64,000 nt of DNA. It comes from Tetragonia tetragonoides (taxonomy: Eukaryota; Streptophyta; Magnoliopsida; Caryophyllales; Aizoaceae). Shown piece by piece: positions 22,532 to 39,300 of the stretch. The DNA lies in NCBI GenBank assembly GCA_038025085.1, contig CM076146.1, forward strand, positions 11,470,001 through 11,534,000, in the 5' to 3' direction. Below the pieces are notes generated by a model. That model ran no database searches. It saw only the letters and a list, made by a program, of their open reading frames with translations, and had not been told where the DNA came from. The position numbers and the translations under genes are program-made. Positions within the stretch are counted from its first letter, which is position 1, and every line of letters starts with the position of its first letter.

Positions 22532-23833
22532 ATGTCTCAAAATCCCGATTCTCCCAACAATATTGATTATAGTCAGTTGCTGTTTGACATGTGTATGGAT
22601 GATACTGATGAAACAATGATGGCGATGTTGCTAGAGCATGAGCAAAGACGCCAACAAGCTCAAACCCCGAGTCGACAACCTCGAAGGTACATTGAGCGAG
22701 GGCGTGAGAGCGGTCATAAGCAACTTTACAAAGACTATTTTGCTACCGAACCAGTGTACCCTCTAGATGTTTTTCGAAGACGATTTCGAATGCGAAGGCC
22801 GTTATTCTTTCACATAGTGGAAGCCGTTACAAATCACGACCCCTTTTTCCAACAAAGGCGCAGTGGTTGTGGACAATTGGGTTTATCCCCACTTCAAAAA
22901 TGCACAGCTGCTATCCGTCAATTGGCTTACAGAGCTCCGGCAGACCACTATGACGAGTATCTCCGCATGGCCGAAACAACCATTGTGCAGTGCTTGTTCA
23001 AATTTTGTCGCGCTATCATTGAGGTGTTTAAAGAAGAGTACTTGAGATGGCCCAATGCTAATGATGTTCACCGCTTAATTTCAATGCATCCTCAAAAGCA
23101 TGGCTTTATTAGTATGCTCGGGAGTTTGGACTGTATGCATTGGGAATGGAGAAATTGCCCAGTTGCATGGAAAGACCAATTCACTCGTGGTGATCATGGA
23201 GTTCCCACCATCATGCTTGAAGCAGTCGCTTCATATGATCTATGGATATGGCATGCATATTTTGGAGTTGCCGGCTCGAACAACGATATAAACGTGCTCA
23301 ACCGATCTCCTTTGTTCAATGACGTACTACAAGGAACGACACCTCCAATCCAATTTACGGTAAACAACCATACATACGATAAAGGATACTATCTAGCCGA
23401 TGGTATCTACCCGGAATGGGCTACAATAGTGAAATCTTTTACTCATCCCGAAGATCCTAAGAGGAAGAAATTTAAAGAAAAGCAAGAGTCCGCAAGAAAG
23501 GACGTTGAGCGAGCATTCGGAGTGCTCCAATCTCGTTGGGCAATCATTCGTGGCGCAGGTAGATTTTGGTATCGGAACAACTTGAGTGACATAATATATG
23601 CTTGCATCATATTACATAATATGATTATTAAAGATGAGGGAGAAAATGCTAAAAATTGGAAGGATGACGAAGGAGAACGACTTCCACCGCCTACACAAGG
23701 ATCAGTTCCAGCATTCCGACCATATCTCCAAGCACATGCTGATTTACGTGACAAAAATACCCATCGTAAACTTCGAACTGATTTGGTGGAGCATATTTGG
23801 ATGCGTTTTGGAGGCGAAGACGATGATAATTAA
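22532..23833 (+). CDS. Harbinger transposase (DDE_Tnp_4 / HARBI1-like), uninterrupted
   Basis: Cuts and pastes the element. The 433-codon frame is open from ATG to TAA, the usual size for plant PIF transposases. The N-terminus is acidic and Met-rich, followed by a basic PSRQPRRYIERGRE segment. Residues ~75-160 match the helical region before the catalytic core (RRRFRMRRPLFFHIV). Catalytic residues are visible: D in MLGSLDCMHW (~200), D in YYLADGIYPEW (~293) and E in ARKDVERAFGVLQSRW (~328). The stretch ends in HNMIIKDE, typical of the family. It lies 0.5 kb downstream of ORF1 in the same direction. It has no intron and no damage. Confidence 0.9.
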   Translation: MSQNPDSPNNIDYSQLLFDMCMDDTDETMMAMLLEHEQRRQQAQTPSRQPRRYIERGRESGHKQLYKDYFATEPVYPLDVFRRRFRMRRPLFFHIVEAVTNHDPFFQQRRSGCGQLGLSPLQKCTAAIRQLAYRAPADHYDEYLRMAETTIVQCLFKFCRAIIEVFKEEYLRWPNANDVHRLISMHPQKHGFISMLGSLDCMHWEWRNCPVAWKDQFTRGDHGVPTIMLEAVASYDLWIWHAYFGVAGSNNDINVLNRSPLFNDVLQGTTPPIQFTVNNHTYDKGYYLADGIYPEWATIVKSFTHPEDPKRKKFKEKQESARKDVERAFGVLQSRWAIIRGAGRFWYRNNLSDIIYACIILHNMIIKDEGENAKNWKDDEGERLPPPTQGSVPAFRPYLQAHADLRDKNTHRKLRTDLVEHIWMRFGGEDDDN

Positions 23834-24289
23834 TTGATTTTATTGTTAATTTATTTATTGTTTAATCTGGTTTTATTTTTGTCATTATTAGTTACGTAAT
23901 TTTTTGTTTGTTTTTCTTATCGTCAAGTTATGTAATGCTATGATATTGTTACCAGTTTAATAAGAATGTTGTTTCTTTATTATTAATATTTTTTTTTTTT
24001 TTACTTTACTCTATAAAATTTTAGTTATTTTTGTCTATTTATTTTAGTCATTATTAAATATTATTTTTACTAGTTTGTCTAATGTGGGTTAAAGTTTTAA
24101 AATAATGTTTGATTAGGTAGTGGATTTCATGTAAAAAGTTATAAGAGGTTTTTTCAAAGGGAGTGAGCGGTTGGTGTAAGAGAAAAAACCTTCAATTGGA
24201 AAAAAAGGTTATTAAAAGAGAGGTTATTGAGTTAGTGAGGTGGCATGACAATAACCTTCTCTAATAACCTCTTCAATGAGGATGTCCTC

Positions 24290-24931
24290 GGTTTGTTGCT
24301 CCTTTCGACAAAGGCTAAAGTTTCAAGATTAAAATTGTATATAACTAATCGCGATATAATACTATGTACTTTCTGACAATATAAAGGTACAAGCTGATGT
24401 TAAATAACTAATAAAGTAATAACTATAACTATGTACTTATACTAGTTTTACAACAAGCCAACTTCTCCTATTGGCTTTTAGAAACAAAGTTGCTTTCCTT
24501 TATCCATCGCAGCACATTTAATTTGTTTGATTCACTATCTTGTTTTCTTAATAGGAAACCTTTCAACCTAGCTCTCATGTTTTTTTTTTTTTTTTTTAAA
24601 ATGAAAAAAATAAAACTCTCTCATGTTTAGTCATTGACTCATTGTTTTAATTCATTCAGTTGTTCGTTTAGGAGATCGTCTTACACGAAGTCTCTATTAT
24701 TCACTAAGGTTTATATATTGCTTTGGCCAAGCTCTTATTAGCTTTTATGGACCTCATCATACACCTATGAAGACGGTCTTTTCGTAAATTTAATTTTAAT
24801 GAGACGAGAGACAGAGTCACTGCATTTAAGTGGAACAAGGGTATTGACAGTTCATGAAAAGTGATCTATACATTTGTAAATAGTGACCCTATTAATCCAA
24901 CCAAGAGCCTTTTCATGGATCAAAAAGCAAG
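24290..24931. other. Non-coding spacer
   Basis: A poly-T run (24580-24597) and a possible small MITE (24670-24790, GATCGTCTTACACGAAG facing ATGAAGACGGTCTTTTCG). No gene. Confidence 0.4.
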
Positions 24932-25002
24932 TGCACACGTTGGGAATCGAACCCGGGTCTATACCGTGGCAGGTTACTATTCTACCACTAGACCACTGGT
25001 GC
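24932..25002 (-). tRNA. tRNA-Gly(GCC)-like gene, probably degenerate
   Basis: On the minus strand the 71 nt unit has GCACCAG at the 5' end, GTGGTCTAGTGGTAGAAT (A box, D arm), loop CTGCCAC with anticodon GCC, and GGGTTCGATTCCC (B box). Against the usual plant tRNA-Gly, the acceptor stem has two mismatches (3' side CGTGTGC), the T stem two, and the anticodon stem one. Both pol III boxes are good, so it may be transcribed, but folding is weakened. It could be a free pseudogene or a SINE head; no tail or duplication was found. Confidence 0.7.
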
Positions 25003-27870
25003 AACTTAGTTAATTAACATTAGGTGACTACTTGGTTCTTTAACCACTTTTAGAAATCTTCTAGTTTGCACATATTCTTCATTTCCCACGTTCAACTGCC
25101 CACAGCTCATCCCCCAAATATCTTGGGGTGGTGGTTATGTGCTTGCTCCCTCGCACCTTTTGCTCTTCGAGACGCATTGTCTTTGTTTGCTGAGCTAAAT
25201 GGTACTGTCGACACATAATACTTTTGGAATATATGTTGACGCAAAATTGACAATTATGTGGACTGGACTTAAATTATAGACATCGACAATAATTTTTAGA
25301 GGGTCACTACGTTCGTTGCACAATTATTATGATATTTCATATTCGATGGATAACTAAAGAATAAAAAGATGCAGAGAACTCCCTCAAAAAAGAAAATGCA
25401 GAGAATCTGAGGATTATTGTGGGACATGATTAGATTCATGTTTTGTGTTTTGCATTGCTTAATTTTTTTTAATTTTTTTATTTTTTTTAATTTTTTTGTT
25501 TTTCTTTTCCAATGACATGAATTTAAGGTTGGTAAAAGCTGATACAATATGACAACTCGGCACGAGTTGAGCCAATCACGAAATTAGTGGGTTTGTGTTG
25601 AGGGTCTTCAACCCTTGATTAGTTGGCTCGAAATGATTAATCCGTTTAATTAGCTAGGTTGAGATTCCATTAGGAGGTCGAGATACTCTGATGTTTGGCC
25701 CGTTTATTTGAACATATCGTGAATTGACTAATCTAACCAATATCGCTATATATGAGCACACACAAAAAAAAAAAAAAAAAAAAAAATATCACTATTAGAA
25801 AAAGTGTACACTACTAGAAATAGGGTCTTTTACGACGGGATTGTCCTTCATAAAAGGTCAACTACGACCATATAAACAACTACGTAGTTATATAGTTTTC
25901 CTTAGCACTTATATATGTTAAATTCACCAAAAGAAGTTTAAAATGCATAACTTCAATACTTATTTTAGAGTTGTTTAAATATTAGAATATACACCCTTCA
26001 TCGTCCTAGATTACACTTCCCGCTCATTTTCTCACCGTTTTTATTACGATACTTTAACTATTATTATCTACTCCATAATTATATTTACATACAACTATAA
26101 TTTTTATAAAAATGAAAGCTTAGAATACCTGTCAATTGGAAAGAAAAAAATAATAATTTAATAAATATACTTTCAAATCATAACTCAAAGAGATTTTTTT
26201 TATACTAATGCTTTTATAAAAGTGTCACTCTGATCTTTAGCTAAAAACATGCCAAAATAATCATTTAATTTTCTGTATAGACATAGCATGCATGATGCAT
26301 ATTACTGGAAATGAATTATCATACATATTCAAATAAGCAAATTATATTTTAATATTTCAAGTAGATTAGAAAGTCTATCAATAGACTATAGATCTGTATA
26401 AGGTGCGCAAGTTGAAAGCAACAAGAAGTTTGTCATTTTTTTTTAAAGTGGTCCAATAATCAATATTCAGCATATATTATTGACAAGCCTAGTGTCTAAT
26501 AGATTAACGCTAATATAGTCTAAGCTACTCATCACATATAGGACTTTAGGTTATCAGTTTGAACTCAACTTTGTTTGTTAAGGTGTTCGTTGCTATGTAA
26601 TTATCTGTGTGAACATTATTGAGAAGGAAAATGCTAGCTAGAGACCTAAGCCTATAGTCTTTCAAATCCTGCTCCAACAACCTTCCGGTCCCCAGTATTA
26701 GTAACATTTCAAGGTTTTGGTTTGGCTTTTCTACTTAATTCAATATCTTTAAATCACATTAAAAAAAGAAGAAAAGGGAAACTGTTGAAGAATACAAAAT
26801 TATTTGGGCCTCCAAACTTCACTTCTGCAAGAGTCAAAATTCGAATAGGGCAAAGGGCGCCTATCTATCAGAAGCCCGTTCACGAGGTAATTCCCGTTAA
26901 GCAATAGAGTGACGAGGAACGACTAACGTCAGTAAGAAATGCGGTAGACGGAAGATAAGCGCAATCTAATGCTACGGTCTTCCAGTCTTCTAATTCTATT
27001 GAACCAGAACCTCAGGCAAGTGGGGAGGCTTAGATCACTGCTAGACCTACCATGTGTTGAAAGTGCTACAAATGGCCAACAGGTTTTGTGTTCGAATCCT
27101 AGAGTCTTATTCCCTAAGTGGGAGACTTGTGCATCATACACACTTCAAAATCCAATGGTCATTATTCGTGTGAGGGGGCAGTCGTCTCATCCATTGAGGT
27201 GCATACAAGACATTACGAGTAATAGTCAATGTGATCGACAATGGACACCCATATACGTTACCCCGGTCTAAATCAAAAACATTTTATTGAAAGAAAAAAA
27301 AATGAAATAAAAGAATGGTTGTGTCAGTACTCAGTATTACTAGTAGTTGGTAATTGGCAAATACTCTGTATAATAAACATCTAGATATTTTTTTTGGTGC
27401 AAATAATAAACATCTAGATTCTAGACCAAGCTAGCGCCAACTTCAAAATTGTATTCATCGTCTTTCTTTGTTGCCTTTTTCTTTAAGCATTTGGACCGTT
27501 ATATATATAACCTGTGAGTCATAGCAGATTAGCAGCCCTTTGTTCAATCTTCAAAGTCTTTAAATCATTACGATAACTCCAAACTAATCAGACAAATAGA
27601 CAGATGCTCGTTTATATATTCTGACTAGATAAAGATTCCAAATGCTAATGAGTAACTAGCTAGGTATACTACTTTTCCAAGCCATCTTCTCCTTTTGGCT
27701 ACTAGCATCAAATTATTATATTAATTTGCTTTCTTTTACCATGTGTATGTATATTACGAAAACTTGGAGGTCAGGGTAATAAATGCACCATATATTGATC
27801 CAATATTATGAGGTTTGATCTTATTAAATCCAATTGCCAAGTGGTAAAGTAGCCTAATATACTAATATGA
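25003..27870. other. AT-rich non-coding region with one solo CACTA end
   Basis: A CACTACTAGAAATAGGGTC sequence at 25809-25827 looks like a CACTA transposon terminus, but no partner end was found. A poly-A run lies at 25765-25786. A GTGTTCGAATCC B-box-like sequence lies near 27090 within otherwise featureless DNA. Short frames here show no domain. Confidence 0.45.
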
Positions 27871-28045
27871 ACTGAACTGAATTGAATTGAACTGAAATAA
27901 ACTACTAAATTAAACTAAACACCATTGAACGAACTAAACTGAACATTAATTGATATGTGAGACAAAATATATGTTTATACTGAATGAACTGAACTGAGCA
28001 TCACTGAAATGAGCTAAAAATCTATCATTAAATTGACACGTAATT
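27870..28045. repeat. Degenerate ACTGAA/AATTGAA short-word repeat
   Basis: A run such as GAACTGAACTGAATTGAATT is followed by scattered ACTGAA and AACTAAAC words for ~170 bp. It may be the inside of an old word-filled MITE, but no ends were seen. Confidence 0.5.
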
Positions 28046-28795
28046 ACTACATATTCAACTGATCTAACCGAGTAAACTCTAAACAACACTTCATATCGCA
28101 TTCCGAAAAATCAACCGAATCGGACAAACTAAAATAAAATATTGCATGATGGCTACCAGTTTGTACTTTGTAGTAGCCAGGCTGACCTCAGACGTAATAG
28201 TAGCGGTAATACTCCCACTTGTTTTTATGCTTATTGCAATAATCCACAAGTGTAGGTATATGTGACAAATCATCATTTTACTCTAAGCACTAGAGATTAA
28301 ACCAAAGTTACCTTTAATTATTTGTTCGTACAGTGCATATGTTCTTATCTTGGTTCCTAAGCTAAGTAACTTATTTTAAACTCGTTGAATATCTAAAATA
28401 ACTTTGTTTAATTTGTTTGAGACATGAAAGATGATGGGTTGTAATTATGTTCAAGCGTAGTAGATAACGTGCGTTCCCACATAATTTATGGCCGTTAACA
28501 TAATTAAGACAAGACTAATTAAATGAAGGATAGCGGAACTTTTTTTTTAAGGATACCCAAACTTAACGTAATTAATCATCTGATGAAGGAACCAGAATTA
28601 TCTAGTGGGAATGACAAGACGCGCTGACACAGGCGATCTTATTATTAAGCCTCTCCGATGGTCACGGATCGTGCCTTACATGCCGTAAGCAAACCGGCCA
28701 GGGAGGTGAATGAATAGTCCAATAGGAGGAATGGGAGCTCATAGCCCACGGCCATGTAAACTCTGTTTCGGAAAAATCTTTTAACATTTATTTTT

Positions 28796-28913
28796 CACAA
28801 AAACTAGTACGAGGCGTCCTCAAGTTGAGCCTCCCTCTAACAAATATGACGTCATGATCAAGTCATGTTTGGCTATAAAGGGGGCTTCACCTTGAGGCGG
28901 CCTTTTGTTTGTT
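28796..28913. mobile_element. MULE-type MITE, second copy
   Basis: CACAAAAACTAGTACGAGGC at the left and the complement of GGCCGCCTCAAGGTGAAG at the right match the ends of the MITE at 18005-18123. The interior shares GGCTATA and CATGACGTCAT-like motifs. No clear 9 bp duplication. Confidence 0.6.
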
Positions 28914-30629
28914 TTTTAAGGTCAAATTTTACAAATTTTGACCATTGATTTATGAAATAAATATAACTAAGAAATTACAATATAAAAATATTATGGTTGG
29001 ATTCATTTTAAATAGTACTTTCGAAACATTATATATTTTTTTTATAATTTATATATTCATATAAATAGAAGTATTTAAAGTCAAAATTGTGCATTAGAGA
29101 CCGTGTCACCGTGAAAAAGTAAATCTTAAGGTTTTTCAAAAGAGGAGAAAGTATTAAGTCATCTGTTCTTTAAGTTTAACGTTCACAAGGTTAGAGTTTA
29201 AAATTTTGACTATTAATATTTGAAAAACTTAATATAAAGATTACACTGTTAAAAGTACTCATTTTAGATTCATTTCGAAATTTGCTTTTGAAAAATTATA
29301 TTTTTATAATTTTTATACATATATTTAAAATTATTTACGGTTAAAGTAGTGAGAGTGATCGACCATGAAAAACCAAATAACAACATGTTAGTAAGACTGA
29401 TGGAGTAACGTTTATTTAATTAAAGAAGCTCATGCATGTCCACGTAAGGATCAATTTGTAGTCAATTAATTAGACAAAGTTTCAACTTCGAATGAACATT
29501 GTGAATGAAAATGACGCATTTAGAGTTTTTAATTTTTTTTTTTTTCATTCATAAGGACCAAGGAGTCTAAGCTGAATGGAACATAATTAGTCATATACAA
29601 ATCTTATAATATATGAGCATGCTTATGATTTCACCAGCAAACAACAATAGGTTGTAATTTAGAATCAAATTCTAGATATATGTAAAATTTAAGAAATAAC
29701 AATAGATGAAAAGATTAACGAGTCTAATTGTACATACATGTACATGACAAATTATTTTCCTAAAAAATTAAGGGGGTGTTACGTTAATTAGAAAGACCCC
29801 CACCATAAACGGGTTAAATCCATAAATAAAATAAAATAAAAACAAAAAAAAAGTTCACCGGTTTCATTGTGGAATTGTCTCACCTAAATCGTTGTCAATG
29901 AAATTATGTGCATTTTTAAGAATGTCATGATTCTTCAATTTGTCTTTGATAGTAACTTGAAGCTTGGCTGTTATGCGGTTTGTATGTAGCTAGTTAACGA
30001 CTTCTCTGCATGGGCGATGGTGGCTGTAAGGGATATATTATTATGGCATGCAGTGACTTGAAAATGAAAGGGATGATAATGAGAAAAGTCAAAAATAAGA
30101 TAGGATCGCATAAATTGAAAAATAGTTGGCGTAAGAAGAGGGTGATGACGAAGTGTGATGATAATGAATTGAATGAAATATTAAACTTGGAAGGTGTCAA
30201 CTACTGCTAATATTAGTGTGATGCATTATGATAACGATATAATAACGAGTGATAGTAAGTTTCACTTGCATTTATTTGTCTTGGCTAGGCATGGTATAAA
30301 GTTTAAACTACAATAGGACAGCAAAGTCAAATTATAGTAGTATTTGCTATTTTGGTTTGTTACAAATCTCTATTTCTGCCTTTCAGGGGTTTGTCTAATT
30401 TTACTGATTTCTTAACTTTAAAGGGGTTGTGTACATGTATGACTTTTTGTGTTCGTGGTGTTCATTTTAGTTTATTGATGTTGGATTTTATTCAATTCAG
30501 TTTAAATAAGTTTGGCTTTATTTAAAGAACACACCTTCATGCAAAAAATATATTGAACTTTATTTGCAATGATAAGGGATGTGTCTTTAGATGTGTTTTT
30601 TTCCACTTATTATTACACTTTACTAAATA
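28914..30629. other. AT-rich non-coding region
   Basis: No gene, TIR or tandem repeat recognised. Short frames near 30010-30210 on both strands have no recognisable motif. Confidence 0.5.
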
Positions 30630-30938
30630 TTCCCTCCGTCCCGCACTAATGTTATCACTTTCGTTTTTCATCCGTCCCACACTAATGTTATCGCTACCTA
30701 AAATGGGATTCTTTTTGTTGTCTCTTTACTAAAATACCCTTACTTATTTTCTCATCTCCCTAAATGGGGCCACATGTTTCTCTCTCCTCTTCAATTTAAA
30801 AGTTTGAATTAAGAGTGTGGACCACATCATAAAAAAACAACTCAACCAATGGCAAATGGGAGAACTTTGCACCATTTTCATTTTTCCTTAGTCTCCGTGC
30901 CCAAAAGAAGTGATAACATTAGTGTGGGACGGAGGAAG
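30630..30938. mobile_element. Stowaway MITE (Tc1/mariner superfamily)
   Basis: The ends read TTCCCTCCGTCCCGCACTAA and the complement of CTTCCTCCGTCCCACACTAA, flanked by TA on both sides (30628-30629, 30939-30940). CTCCCTCCGTCCC is the classic Stowaway end. The terminal CCGTCCCRCACTAATGTTATC block is repeated in tandem at the left end (30635 and 30670). No coding capacity. Confidence 0.85.
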
Positions 30939-30944
30939 TAAGTG

Positions 30945-31240
30945 GCAAGATCTCATCGAATTAATGGGAATCAGTGGAATTTAGTGCATGACCTTATCGA
31001 ATCAGTGATTATAAGTGGCAGGATCTCACTGAATCATTGAGAATTACTAGTAGGATCTTACCGAATTAGTGGAGATCAATGGAAAAGAACAAATTATCCC
31101 TACTCACAGAATCAATAATGACAGGCACAAACTGAATCAGTGGGAATCAGTTACATGACCTTAGTAAATCAGCGAGAATCAGTGTCATGACCTTACAGAA
31201 TCAATGAAAATCAGTATTAGAACCTTACCGATTTGATCAA
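30945..31240. repeat. Degenerate minisatellite with AATCAGTG words
   Basis: About eight imperfect units of ~33-36 bp with the pattern GACCTTACCGAATCAGTG plus AGAATCAGT. It lies directly beside the Stowaway MITE, 0.3 kb beyond the stop codon of GDSL gene 1. Confidence 0.65.
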
Positions 31241-31574
31241 ATCAAAGGGAAAAAAAACACCCTAAGGGAATTAACTTTTTCAAATTTTGAAATAAAATCA
31301 AATAAGTTTATTGAGATGACTCATCACAATAATTACATTTGAGTTTATTTGATGATCATCAAAAATAACAACCCCTCTAAAACCCAAAAGAAACAAAGAA
31401 GCAAATTGTGACGTACAAAGTAGATCTGAATCTTCCGCCTTTAATTTTCTTTCTTTCGGTCAACGTAAAAAAAAACTACCATTATAATCAATAGAATGAA
31501 AAAAAAAAAAAAAAAAACCCTCCATACACCTTCACAATTTTACACTTATGTAAAATTGTGAATTAATTAATTAA

Positions 31575-36057
<4,483 letters not shown>

Positions 36058-36264
36058 TGGAAACCAAGGAAGTACTTCTTGTTTCTCTATTGTGACAAAA
36101 CTAATATTGTATATTTGGAGATTTTAATCAAGAAAAATTGTAAGATTGTACATGAATTAATGAAAAAATTGTATTATGGTACATGGAAGAAAAATGAAAG
36201 TTTGTGAAAAGAAGGAAATAAAATTCGTTGCGTGATGACAAAGGACGACTGAGTTTGGGGTTGT

Positions 36265-36299
36265 GGTATTTAAAGGCGGCCCTTACATATTTGGTTGGC
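36265..36299 (-). promoter_or_regulatory. Core promoter motifs of GDSL gene 1
   Basis: On the minus strand GCCAACCAA (36299-36291) precedes the TATA-like CTTTAAATACC (36275-36265), about 210 bp upstream of the start codon. Gene 2 has the same pair in the same order and similar spacing (GCCAACCAAA and CCTTAAATAC). Conservation between paralogs is the evidence. GCCAACCAAA resembles MYB-bound AC elements, but that is inference. Confidence 0.6.
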
Positions 36300-36360
36300 A
36301 TGATGTCTTTGCAAAGCATCTTCTCTCCACACTGTTGATTCCTGTTATTTTCGCTGTTGC

Positions 36361-39300
36361 CAAAAAAAAAAAAAAAAAATAAAAAAAAAAAAAAAAAAAA
36401 AATAAATAAAAATTTTTATAGGTTTTTTTTATATATTTTTTTTTATAGTTGTATATATTTTGGTTCGTACTAGCCACCAGGGCATTCATCATCAAATACA
36501 GTGACTATTTCCCGACGCTGGCGTGTAGATAACTTAAAGGGTGGGATAATTATACGTTCAAGGATTTACGGTTGCTCTATGCAGAATGCGAGATTCGAAC
36601 CCTCACTCTTAATTAAGGATGAATAAGTTAGTACCACTTAACTATACTACCCTTTTTTTTATATAAGTTGAGATGGTCGTTGGCACAAATTGCACACATG
36701 GAATCTTGATGAAAGAGAAGGGTATTTTATTCTTTACCTGTAATGAGTGGGAAGAGTTTTTTTATTTTTCAAATCATCACGCAGGAAATGAAGGTATAAT
36801 CACGTTGTCAAGTCGTATCTCCTTAATAATTTTGACCCCCAACCACCTACTTGAACTAGCTAATGATCTAATTTTCCCTTTCGTTTTACACATTATCTCA
36901 TATTTTATTTTTAAATGTTAGTTAGTTCTACCATGCTTAATCATTATATGTTTCTATTATTTGGTTTTTTCTCCTAATTAACAAGAAGTTTCCCACGACA
37001 TTAGGGATAAGGGAAGCTAAGAGATCACAAATACACCCCACTTAAGCTGGATGTGTGAGAATTATAATTGAACCTCAAACCATGAGATTAGAGGAATATA
37101 TACCCTTACCGGCCACTTAACTATAAACTTAACCCACATCTTTGCATGAAAGGTCATTATTTTTCTTGTATAATTATTGTAGTGAATATTAAGATAACTT
37201 TTTAGGGTTACCTTGTCTTATCTGACTACCCAACCTTAACGTACACTTTGATTATATTAGACATATGACTTATGAGATAAAAATCAAATTGAATAAGGGG
37301 TAGTAGGAAAATCATTCACCGCAAAATCACAAATGCCCTCTTCCTAGATTCAACTTCTCACAATAGTGTTCCTAATTAGCCATATAATTTTACTTTTCAC
37401 TTATTCAGTTATTATTAGCTCAATTCAATTTCAACTCTGTTAAATTCAATTCATTGAAACTCGGTTCCCGAAAAAAGAGCACAATGATAATCTTCAAGGT
37501 GTTGTCTAGCAAATGCAAGGGCCAAAGACTCAAAATATGTTTTTATACAAGAAAAAGGAACTCTTAGGTCACATACTCATTGAAAAGGTTATTAGAAGAT
37601 GTATTATCATGCCACCATTGCCACCTCACCAGCTCAATAACCAGCAATTCAAACTTATACTCATAATAAAAAGTGTGTGGACCTTATTTTCAGTCAGATA
37701 TTAAAAAGCTGATGGGGAGTACATACTTCAGGTAAAATTTGCGCTCAACCGCCTCTCCTCTAATAACAACCTCTTTCTCCCATTGAAATTTTTTTTCTCT
37801 TACACCAACCTTTTACACCAACCTCTCACTTCCATTGAAAAAACCTCTCAAAACTTTATAGCAAAATCCTTTTTACCCATGATAATTTCATGAAAAACTC
37901 TCTAAATTTGACTTTTGTTTCTTTAAACTATTCATCACGCGCTTTCCTATAGCAATACTAAATCTTAACCTTAAAATGGTACTTCTAACTTCTATATATG
38001 TAGTTAGTAGCAATGTAGCATGATGTCATTGTCATAGTACAATGTTTTATGATCTTTTGCTCGGTTTGTTTATATATGTTGATTGTTGGAGGGTCATTAA
38101 ATTCAGTTAAACTTTGCTTTTCCGCGTAAAACATTCGCACCACCTGGCTGTAATACGCAGAGAGTCAAGCTCTTGACGTCAAACATATATATTCATCCGG
38201 CGGCTTATTACTTGCACGTCCAGCCAACCAGCTAGCCAGCATGTCTTATGGTTGGGTCCAGTTTGCTGATTGATCTCATTATCCGCCCATAGCGGTTTTA
38301 TTTGTACTTGGCCATAAATATTTGGAGATTTTGTGGGTTTTTGCATTGACGGCCTTGAATATGATATCTTCCTTCATTATTCTCGACATGTTTTTGTGCA
38401 TGTCCTTTGACACGTCTCTAGTAATAATTGCTTTTGATTCTAATAATTTATTTATTTTTTCATTTTACATTTAGTTTTAACTTTGAAGAGACTTATATAT
38501 TATGGCCTTACGGGGTTAAAAGCTTTTGAAAGTCTTAAAATCATGGTGGTGGCCGGAGAAAAAAAGGGAGTCTTTTAGATTTAAACAAAGCTATGAGTGA
38601 GTCTTGCTGATAAAAAGGTGAGTAAAATGCTGACGTGACAGATTCTGGAGAGTCATTCAACTTTAAGCATTAGGATAGCATCTTTGGGCCGTTTGGATTG
38701 AGTCTTAAAAATGCTAATTACTGGAAGAGCAATTATAGGAACAGTTACCACTGTTAATAAACACTTGTCATTATATTGGATGGTATAATTAGCACAAAAA
38801 TAATAATAATATTGGATGGTATAATTCTTAAATATTATAAAATTAATGGGTAAGCAATTTCAATAATTCGTTTTGTCCAATCAAATGGCAAGTAGCCATC
38901 TACAATTGTTATTCGCAAGTGTCCTAGTATTTTCCAAGAATTGAATAGATGAAGTGGAAAATCCGCAACGTCGTTGTAAACTTGAATATTTTTAACAGTG
39001 TTACAATATCTAATGTACACTACAAATGGTTAGGAATTTTGATTTTTAGGTAAAAGTTTTGTATTCTTTCATATTTCAATTAGTTCAAAAAAAAAAAAGT
39101 AAATATAAAAGGGTTAACATTATATCATAAGTATGTAACACTGCACGATTGTTAAATAGGCATGTGTAAGTAAAGAGTATCCAACATGTTTAATAAATGA
39201 GTTAGGTTTAGGTAAAGAGATTCTCAACTCGTTTAAATAAAACTTACAAGGATACAAACACGGCGCGGTACAACGTTTTTGACAACTCCTATCTAATTGT

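Larger units (their letters stand above)
20210..24289 (+). mobile_element. PIF/Harbinger DNA transposon, nearly complete
   Basis: The left end GAGCATCTCTATTGAAG (20210-20226) and the complemented right end GAGGACATCCTCATTGAAG (24271-24289) are Harbinger-type TIRs that differ by a small indel. GAGGTTATTG occurs just inside both. TTA precedes the left end, as expected for the 3 bp target, but the right flank reads GGT, so that side has changed. The two standard genes are present in the same direction: a Myb/SANT-like ORF1 and a DDE transposase. The transposase is intact and ORF1 carries a premature stop. Confidence 0.85.

Noticed and set aside
21161..23837. Other frames overlapping the Harbinger genes (for example 23443-23754 minus)
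   Set aside because: They are shadows of the two transposon genes, with no motifs of their own.
26722..27271. Small frames and a B-box-like GTGTTCGAATCC as a gene or SINE
   Set aside because: No A box, tail, flanking repeat or protein motif supports either reading.
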